From the NCBI GenBank assembly GCA_022562795.1, contig JADFOP010000037.1:1-22638 (forward strand): a stretch of 22,638 nucleotides of DNA, given 5' to 3'. The notes below the pieces were generated by a model. It saw only the letters and a program-made list of their open reading frames with translations, made no database searches and had not been told where the DNA came from. The position numbers and the translations under genes are program-made. Positions 17,595 through 22,638 of the stretch are shown piece by piece. How positions within the stretch are numbered: the first letter of the stretch is position 1; each line of letters begins with the position of its first letter. This DNA is from Nitrospinota bacterium (GTDB lineage Bacteria; JADFOP01).

Positions 17595-18749
17595 TCATCC
17601 TTCTTCCTGAAAAGCGTTATTCACCATCTCATTGACAATTTCACCGTTGTGTGTAATGCAGGCGCCCTTCGTGATTTCATCCTCGAAATCGAGAGCGCCA
17701 TCTTCGTCACCGTACAAATTCCTGAACAAGTTGGTGATGTTCTTCGAATACATCTGGCTCGCATCGACCGGGAGCGTGGCCGGCAGATTCAGTGGGCCAT
17801 AGATGGTAACACCGTGGCGCACAACATCTTTCCCGGCTTCGGTAAGCTCGCAGTTGCCACCATCTCCAGCAGCGAGGTCGATGATGACGGAGCCTTCCTT
17901 CATCTGCTGGACCATCTCTTCGGTTATCAAAACAGGGGCCCGTTTCCCAAAGATCTGGGCCGTTGAGATGACAGCATCCATTCTGTCCAGCCGACCTCCG
18001 ATTATCTCCCGCTCTTTTAGCAGGAACGCATCCGACATCTCCTTGGCATAGCCTCCAGCTGCCTCGGCATCTTCCTCAAACTCCATCTCGATAAATTGGG
18101 CCCCCAGGCTCTCCACCTGCTCTCTTACTGCGGGCCGAACGTCAAAGGCCTCAACCCTGGCGCCGAGCCTTCGGGCCGTAGCAATGGCCTGGAGACCTGC
18201 AACCCCCGCCCCAAGGATTAAGACCCTGGCCGGGGGGATGGTTCCGGCGGCCGTCATCATTAGCGGGAAGAATTTTCCGAGTCGCTGAGCAGCAATCAGG
18301 ACGGCCTGGTAGCCTGCAATGTTGGCCATGGAGCTCAGGGCGTCCATGCTCTGGGCGCGCGCGATACGGGGGACGAACTCCATGGAGAAGCTCGTAATCT
18401 TCTTATCCACCATCTGCTGGATAACATCCCGATTCTCTATCGGCGCCAAGAAGCCGATGAAGGTTGAGCCCGGCTTGATCATTTCAGCTTCATGCTTCCC
18501 GGCCTTCTCGTTGTGCTGGGGGGGTTGGACCTTCATAATCACATCGGCCTCGGAGTAGAGGCTCGGTGCATCGCCGACAATAGTCGCACCGGCCTCTTCG
18601 TATTCCGTGTTTGAAAACGAAGAGGCTTCTCCGGCATCTCTCTCCACGAGCACCTCTGCCCCGGCCTTCTTCAGCAGGCCGACCATCTTCGGGACAAGAG
18701 CTACACGCGTCTCACCGCTCGCAATCTCTTTCGGAACGCCGACTTTCAT
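17595..18749 (-). CDS. pntAA: NAD(P) transhydrogenase alpha subunit, NAD-binding part (PntAA)
   Basis: A 384-residue soluble domain I protein, related to alanine dehydrogenase. It begins MKVGVPKEIASGETRVALVP and has the Rossmann dinucleotide motif VLILGAGVAGLQAIATARRLGA, cut here as GAGVAG near residue 177. The RQD-loop-like region FSMEFVPRIARAQSMDALSS is present, with a family-typical ITNLFRNLY near the end. It binds NAD(H) on the cytoplasmic face of the complex. The ATG at 18749 has GAGGAAG about ten bases upstream. It is the first gene of the pnt operon. Confidence 0.95.
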   Translation of the reverse strand: MKVGVPKEIASGETRVALVPKMVGLLKKAGAEVLVERDAGEASSFSNTEYEEAGATIVGDAPSLYSEADVIMKVQPPQHNEKAGKHEAEMIKPGSTFIGFLAPIENRDVIQQMVDKKITSFSMEFVPRIARAQSMDALSSMANIAGYQAVLIAAQRLGKFFPLMMTAAGTIPPARVLILGAGVAGLQAIATARRLGARVEAFDVRPAVREQVESLGAQFIEMEFEEDAEAAGGYAKEMSDAFLLKEREIIGGRLDRMDAVISTAQIFGKRAPVLITEEMVQQMKEGSVIIDLAAGDGGNCELTEAGKDVVRHGVTIYGPLNLPATLPVDASQMYSKNITNLFRNLYGDEDGALDFEDEITKGACITHNGEIVNEMVNNAFQEEG

Positions 18750-18882
18750 AATGGCGATCTTCCTCTTTTACGCCCGTTGTTCGATTGGTGCCTGCCTTCG
18801 CCCCGGGTGCTCTAAAGCGCCCCATCGAAGTATAGCACCTTTTCGCGCGACATAGCTTACACGAATTTTGGCCGCCTTAGCA

Positions 18883-18888
18883 AGTATA
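18883..18888 (-). promoter_or_regulatory. Possible -10 element for the pnt operon
   Basis: The minus strand reads TATACT, 5/6 of the sigma-70 -10 consensus, in an AT-rich stretch about 135 bases before pntAA. No good -35 hexamer lies 16-18 bases upstream, so this is weak. Confidence 0.3.
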
Positions 18889-19266
18889 TTGGTTCGTTCT
18901 AATTAGAAAGATTGCCCCATGTCTTCTCGACGGGCCAGTACGACCTTCCAGGGTTTAAATATCATCAATCGACCAACAATGGAATTTGACCCAAACCCCT
19001 CAGGGGGATCCTGGGCGGCTCCGGGCATTAGCTTTCTTCTATATAGGGCCTTCCGCAACAGGTCGCATTGACATTAGTCAAGTGAAGGTGCTTTTTGATT
19101 GGGATGGAGAATGGTTCTTTACCCACCATACTCGACCATTGGGTATGAGTGCATTTTATTGCCTAGAGCTTTGAAATGGCCCTTTTAAAGGTAATCCCTT
19201 TGCATTCAAGCTACAAGCTTGTTTGATTTCCACTCCCTTTCGTGCCCAGAAAGCCCCCCTTGACCC

Positions 19267-19296
19267 TTGACATCTACGCAAAAAAATCCATATTTA
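19267..19296 (+). promoter_or_regulatory. Probable sigma-70 promoter of the cysteine desulfurase gene
   Basis: A perfect -35 TTGACA (19267-19272) is followed by an A-tract and AT-rich -10 candidates: TATTTA at 19291 (18-base spacer) or CATATT at 19289 (16-base spacer). The gene's ATG is about 35 bases further on, preceded by GAGGGA. Confidence 0.5.
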
Positions 19297-19328
19297 CAAT
19301 AGGTTAGACCGGTGAGGGATCGATCGAC

Positions 19329-20531
19329 ATGAATCTGCCCATCTACATGGATAACCACGCCACAACTCCTGTCGACAGGCGGGTCCTGGAGGCGATGCTT
19401 CCCTACTTTTGCGAGGATTACGGTAACGCCGCAAGCCGAAACCATTCATTTGGTTGGCGGGCCGAGGAGGCCGTAGGGCGGGCCAGGGAGCAGGTCGCCC
19501 GGCTGATAGGAGCCAAGCCCAGGGAAATTATCTTCACCAGCGGGGCGACCGAGAGCGACAACCTCGCTTTGAAGGGCGTGGCCGAGATGTATCAAGAGAA
19601 GGGCGATCACATCATCACCCAGGTGACCGAGCATAAAGCTGTTCTCGATACCGCCAAGCGGCTTGAGCGCCAAGGCTTCGAGGTCACCTATCTGCCGGTT
19701 GACCGAGAAGGGTTGGTAGACCCGGACGACGTTCGGCGTGCGTTCAGGGAGACGACTATTCTCATCTCCATCATGGCGGCCAACAACGAGATCGGCACAC
19801 TCCAGCCGGTGGAGGAGATCGGCCGGATCGCCAAGGAGCGGGGAGTGCTGTTCCACAGCGACGCGGCCCAGGCATTGGGCAAAATACCTGTCGATGTAAG
19901 AGCCTGGGGGACGGATCTTGTGAGCCTGAGCGCCCACAAGATGTACGGGCCGAAGGGGGTGGGTGCTCTCTACGTTCGGCGCCTAGACCCCCGGGTGCGG
20001 CTCTCCCCGATGATGGACGGCGGGGGCCACGAGCGTGGCATGCGGAGCGGCACCCTTGACGTGCCGGGCATCGTTGGGTTCGGAGCGGCTTGCGAGCTGG
20101 CTTACCGGGAGATGGAAGCTGAGGCCGAGCGGATTCGGGCGCTGAGGGACCGGCTCCAGTCTGGCATCCTTTCCCATCTAGAGGAGGTCTACCTCAACGG
20201 CCACCCCGATCGGCGCCTTCCGGGCACGTGCAATCTGTCGTTCGCCTACGTGGAGGGCGAAAGCCTTGTTACGGGCCTCAACGATATAGCGCTCTCCAGC
20301 GGCAGCGCCTGCACATCGGTCGGCCATGAGTCCTCGCACGTGCTAAAGGCTCTGGGGCTGAACACGGAAATGATCAACTCGTCTCTCCGTTTCTGCCTCG
20401 GCCGGTTCAACACCGAAGAGGAGGTCGAATACGTAATTCAAAAGGTCAGGGAGGTCGTGGAGCGGCTCCGGGAGCTATCCCCCCTCTACGAGGGGACTAG
20501 GGATGGTCTTGACGTCTCCTCCGTTCTGTAG
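19329..20531 (+). CDS. iscS: Cysteine desulfurase, IscS/NifS family
   Basis: A 400-residue PLP enzyme that takes sulfur from cysteine for Fe-S clusters and other sulfur products. It begins [20 protein letters not shown]; the PLP-binding Lys204 lies in [12 protein letters not shown] and the catalytic Cys328 in [10 protein letters not shown] within a long flexible loop, the mark of group I enzymes. [13 protein letters not shown] (71-83) and the [15 protein letters not shown] segment (176-190) bind cofactor. The length is normal. It could also supply selenium or thiamine sulfur. No iscU or iscR gene adjoins it. The next gene is an A-type carrier after a repeat-rich gap. Confidence 0.93.
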   Translation: MNLPIYMDNHATTPVDRRVLEAMLPYFCEDYGNAASRNHSFGWRAEEAVGRAREQVARLIGAKPREIIFTSGATESDNLALKGVAEMYQEKGDHIITQVTEHKAVLDTAKRLERQGFEVTYLPVDREGLVDPDDVRRAFRETTILISIMAANNEIGTLQPVEEIGRIAKERGVLFHSDAAQALGKIPVDVRAWGTDLVSLSAHKMYGPKGVGALYVRRLDPRVRLSPMMDGGGHERGMRSGTLDVPGIVGFGAACELAYREMEAEAERIRALRDRLQSGILSHLEEVYLNGHPDRRLPGTCNLSFAYVEGESLVTGLNDIALSSGSACTSVGHESSHVLKALGLNTEMINSSLRFCLGRFNTEEEVEYVIQKVREVVERLRELSPLYEGTRDGLDVSSVL

Positions 20532-20544
20532 TAAAAAGACAGTA

Positions 20545-20612
20545 ATTCCGGAAAATCGCGGAAAATCGCATCGGGGAAATTCCGGAAATTCCGGAAAATC
20601 GCGGAAAATCGC
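20545..20612 (+). repeat. Short tandem/direct repeats with TTCCGGAA palindromes
   Basis: Two identical 25-base units (20545-20569 and 20588-20612), each ATTCC followed by two GGAAAATCGC blocks, flank an 18-base segment with a third ATTCCGGAA. The 8-base palindrome TTCCGGAA occurs three times. The block is in the 155 bases between the cysteine desulfurase gene and the A-type carrier gene, and could be an operator cluster or just a slippage repeat. Confidence 0.85.
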
Positions 20613-20686
20613 GGAAAGAAGCATTATATTAATAAATGGAACGAAATTCGATCCATTCGATACGGCGATATGAGAGGAGTTAAATA

Positions 20687-21010
20687 ATGGCGCTCGAGTT
20701 AACAGAGATTGCAGTAACGCAGGTAAAGGAGCTGATTGAGGGCCAAGGCAACCCAGACCTGAAGCTCCGAGTCGGGGTGAAGGGTGGAGGCTGCTCGGGC
20801 ATGAGCTACACCCTGGCTCTCGATGCCCAACAGAAAGAGGGTGACGAGGCATTCACCTACGGCGACGTCACAGTCTTGGTGGACATGAAGAGCTACCTCT
20901 TCTTGAACGGCACCACCTTGGACTACGTCGAAGACATCATGGGCGGGGGCTTCAAGTTCGAGAATCCGAACGCCCAGCGAAGCTGCGGTTGCGGCAGCTC
21001 CTTTGCCTGA
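20687..21010 (+). CDS. A-type Fe-S cluster carrier (IscA/ErpA family)
   Basis: A 107-residue protein with the three conserved cysteines of the HesB/IscA fold: Cys36 in VKGGGCSGMSY, and Cys100 and Cys102 in the C-terminal SCGCGSSF. FLNGTTLDYVEDIMGGGFKFENPNA is the usual core before the CGCG motif. It carries iron or Fe-S clusters from the assembly scaffold to target enzymes. The ATG has AGAGGAG upstream. Which subgroup (IscA, ErpA or SufA) cannot be decided here. A YgfZ-like gene follows, supporting an Fe-S role for this cluster. Confidence 0.92.
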   Translation: MALELTEIAVTQVKELIEGQGNPDLKLRVGVKGGGCSGMSYTLALDAQQKEGDEAFTYGDVTVLVDMKSYLFLNGTTLDYVEDIMGGGFKFENPNAQRSCGCGSSFA

Positions 21011-21224
21011 GGGGCTAGCGGCCCTCGGGTTCCGTCTTCAACCACGCTGGCCCGCTTTCGGCGATGAAGGTGCCTTCGGCCTCCATCGAGACCTGATGTC
21101 GGCAGTACGCTAGACGCGAAACCTGCAGCCGGAGACCTATTCTTCGGGATTCCTTAGAAGATAATGATGAGAGGCAGCGGTCAGACGGCCCTGCCTCTTT
21201 CTGATTGAGGGGAAGGACCCGGCA

Positions 21225-22337
21225 ATGGAAACTCACTCCGATAGTCATCTACCCCTGGAGGCGCTACACGAGGCCCTTGGCGCTGCCTGGCGGGAGCGGG
21301 AGGGCTGGCGCCTGCCGGCCCACTACGGCGACCCCGAGGCCGAGCATCAAGCCGTTAGAGCCTCGGCCGGTCTGGTGGATGAGTCGGCCCGCGTCGTCCT
21401 TAGAGTGACCGGCAGCGATCGGGTGGAATTCCTCCATGGGCTTACCACCAACCACATCAAAGAGATGAAGCCGGCCGAGGGTACATACAACGCCATGCTC
21501 ACCCCGAAGGGGAGGGCGGTCGGGGAGCTCATCGTCTACGCCCTGGCCGACCACCTCCTGCTCGACATCCCCCCCGAGTGCGCCGATGCCGTCCAGAAGG
21601 CCCTCGATTTCTATCATTTCTCGGAAGAGGTCGAGTTCACCGATGTATCGGCCCGCAGGGTCGTGCTCGGTCTTCACGGGCCCAAGGCCGCTGGATTGCT
21701 GGAGAAGGTCTCGACCTTCACCGTCAACGACCTGCCCGACTACCATCTCCGGCGGGGGAGCCTCGGCGGAGTGGACGTCATGGTGGCCCGGGTCAACCGG
21801 ACGGGAGAGGACGGCTTCGAAATCCACGGCCCAGCTGAGTCGGCCGAGGCGCTTTGGAAGGCGCTAATCGAGGGGGGAGCAGCCCCCGTGGGCCAGGAGG
21901 CGATGGAGACCTTGCGGATCGAAGCGGGCATCCCCCGGTTTGGGACTGAACTGGATGAGCGGGTGATTCCCTGGGAGGCAGGCCTCGACCACGCCATCCA
22001 CCTGAACAAGGGATGCTACGTCGGCCAGGAGGTCATCGCCCGTATGGAGTACCTGGGCAAGGTCGCCAGAAAGCTGGTGGCTCTTCGCCTCGAGGGTACG
22101 ATCGTTCCCTCCGAGGAGGCCGAAGTCCGCGATGGAGACGAAGCCGTGGGCAGGGTTACGAGCGCGTGCGTTGGACCCACCGTGGGCGGGCCCGTGGCCT
22201 TGGCCTACGTCAAGCGCAACTGGGCCGAGGAGGGGACGGTCCTCGGCGTGGAGAACGATGGAGACATCTTGACCGCCACCGTGGCCAAACGGCCCCTGGC
22301 GGGATCCGTCCCCCCGCCGCGTGAGTCCCGTGGCTGA
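21225..22337 (+). CDS. ygfZ: YgfZ-like folate-binding protein (GcvT family)
   Basis: A 370-residue protein of the aminomethyltransferase fold. The diagnostic YgfZ motif K-G-C-Y-x-G-Q-E is at residues 262-269 (LNKGCYVGQEVIARMEYLGK); Cys264 is the key residue of the family. Upstream are the GcvT-like LVDESARVVLRVTGSDRVEFLHGLTT and GTYNAMLTPKGRAVGELIVY regions. YgfZ proteins help folate-dependent synthesis or repair of Fe-S clusters, distinct from glycine cleavage, and no gcvH or gcvP is nearby. The ATG at 21225 has GGGGAAGGA upstream. The C-terminal 15 or so residues are Pro/Arg-rich and not conserved-looking. The 214-base gap before it holds nothing I recognise. Confidence 0.87.
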   Translation: METHSDSHLPLEALHEALGAAWREREGWRLPAHYGDPEAEHQAVRASAGLVDESARVVLRVTGSDRVEFLHGLTTNHIKEMKPAEGTYNAMLTPKGRAVGELIVYALADHLLLDIPPECADAVQKALDFYHFSEEVEFTDVSARRVVLGLHGPKAAGLLEKVSTFTVNDLPDYHLRRGSLGGVDVMVARVNRTGEDGFEIHGPAESAEALWKALIEGGAAPVGQEAMETLRIEAGIPRFGTELDERVIPWEAGLDHAIHLNKGCYVGQEVIARMEYLGKVARKLVALRLEGTIVPSEEAEVRDGDEAVGRVTSACVGPTVGGPVALAYVKRNWAEEGTVLGVENDGDILTATVAKRPLAGSVPPPRESRG

Positions 22338-22391
22338 GCCGCGCCGCACCGACCCCCTATCACTCCTGATGAAAACCAACCGAGCATAGGC

Positions 22392-22638
22392 ATGATGACC
22401 GAGACGGCTGATATTTGCATCGTGGGTGGCGGCATCATCGGCTGCAGCCTGGCATTCGAGCTTGCCCGCGCCGGGCGGCAGGTGGTGGTGTTGGAGAGCG
22501 ACCATGTGGGGAGCAAGGCGAGCGGAGAGGCCGCCGGCATGCTCACCCCGCTCGCCGAGGCGGACGGCCCCGGCCCTTTCCTCGATCTCGGGCTCAAGGG
22601 CCAGGCCATGTTTCCCGAGGCCGAAGCGGAGCTCAAGG
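22392..22638 (+). CDS. FAD-dependent oxidoreductase, ThiO/glycine oxidase-like, cut by window edge
   Basis: Only the first 82 residues are visible. They show the FAD-binding Rossmann motif DICIVGGGIIGCSLAFELA, the strand-ending acidic residue in VVVLESD, and ASGEAAGMLTPLAEAD, which resembles the segment after the dinucleotide fold in ThiO-type glycine oxidases. ThiO makes iminoglycine for thiazole formation, which also uses sulfur from a cysteine desulfurase; that link is an inference. Two ATG codons are adjacent (22392 and 22395) and neither has a strong ribosome binding site. Other DAO-superfamily oxidases remain possible. Confidence 0.75.
   Translation, partial: MMTETADICIVGGGIIGCSLAFELARAGRQVVVLESDHVGSKASGEAAGMLTPLAEADGPGPFLDLGLKGQAMFPEAEAELK

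Larger units (their letters stand above)
18750..19328. other. 579-base divergent intergenic region between pntAA and the cysteine desulfurase gene
   Basis: It holds the start regions of two divergent operons. I see no convincing coding frame; a 62-codon plus-strand frame at 18986-19174 has no ribosome binding site or recognisable domain. Candidate promoter elements for each side are listed separately. Confidence 0.5.

Noticed and set aside
18986-19174. 62-codon plus-strand frame in the pntAA-desulfurase gap
   Set aside because: No ribosome binding site and no recognisable motif; it lies in promoter-bearing intergenic DNA.
20545-20612. CRISPR-like array
   Set aside because: There are only two 25-base copies, the spacing segment is itself made of the repeat motif, and no cas gene is near.
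21015-21131. Small minus-strand frame ending MEAEGTFIAESGPAWLKTEP
   Set aside because: The peptide looks protein-like, but there is no good ribosome binding site, no domain I recognise, and it lies in the gap of a plus-strand operon.

Overview
The window looks like chromosomal DNA of a moderately GC-rich, Gram-negative-type bacterium: twin-arginine and lipoprotein signals, sigma-54-type promoters, a proton-translocating transhydrogenase and a selenocysteine tRNA. I cannot assign a phylum from the sequence alone. Ribosome binding sites are mostly strong GGAGG-like sequences, and GTG or TTG starts are common.

Layout. (1) 1-1507, minus strand: the N-terminal part of a family X DNA polymerase (cut by the left edge), a short CbiX-type chelatase and a small lipoprotein. 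(2) 1659-1801, plus strand: a promoter and a complete tRNA-Sec (selC). (3) 1741-15979: a 14,014-bp unit bounded by two 225-bp direct repeats that differ at only two bases. The repeat begins inside the tRNA-Sec anticodon loop and ends inside the 3' tail of pntB. The left side therefore has an intact tRNA plus a pntB tail fragment, and the right side has a 3' half-tRNA plus intact pntB. Recombination between the repeats would restore a plain selC-pntB chromosome, so the unit reads as an inserted genomic island. A probable transposase C-terminal remnant starts at the first base after the left repeat. (4) The island cargo, all on the minus strand, is a complete urea-use system: an ANTAR response regulator, then urtABCDE (urea ABC importer), ureABC (urease), a NiCoT-like nickel permease and ureEFGD (nickel insertion). 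(5) 15916-18749, minus strand: pntAA-pntAB-pntB transhydrogenase. (6) 19329-22638, plus strand: cysteine desulfurase, A-type Fe-S carrier, YgfZ-like folate-binding protein and the start of a ThiO-like FAD oxidase.

How the parts fit. The leader of the urea operon contains a sigma-54-like -24/-12 element, three RNA hairpins whose hexanucleotide loops all carry A at position 1 and G at position 4 (the ANTAR target signature), and a possible terminator ending in six U that shares sequence with the last hairpin. A second sigma-54-like element lies upstream of the ANTAR gene. The inference is a two-layer nitrogen control, with sigma-54 initiation and then ANTAR antitermination, packaged with its cargo in one island at selC. 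Urea would be imported by UrtABCDE and hydrolysed by UreABC; nickel would enter through the permease and be delivered by UreEFGD. The right-hand genes form a small Fe-S/sulfur group.

Limits: no database search, folding or composition calculation was run; everything is read by eye.
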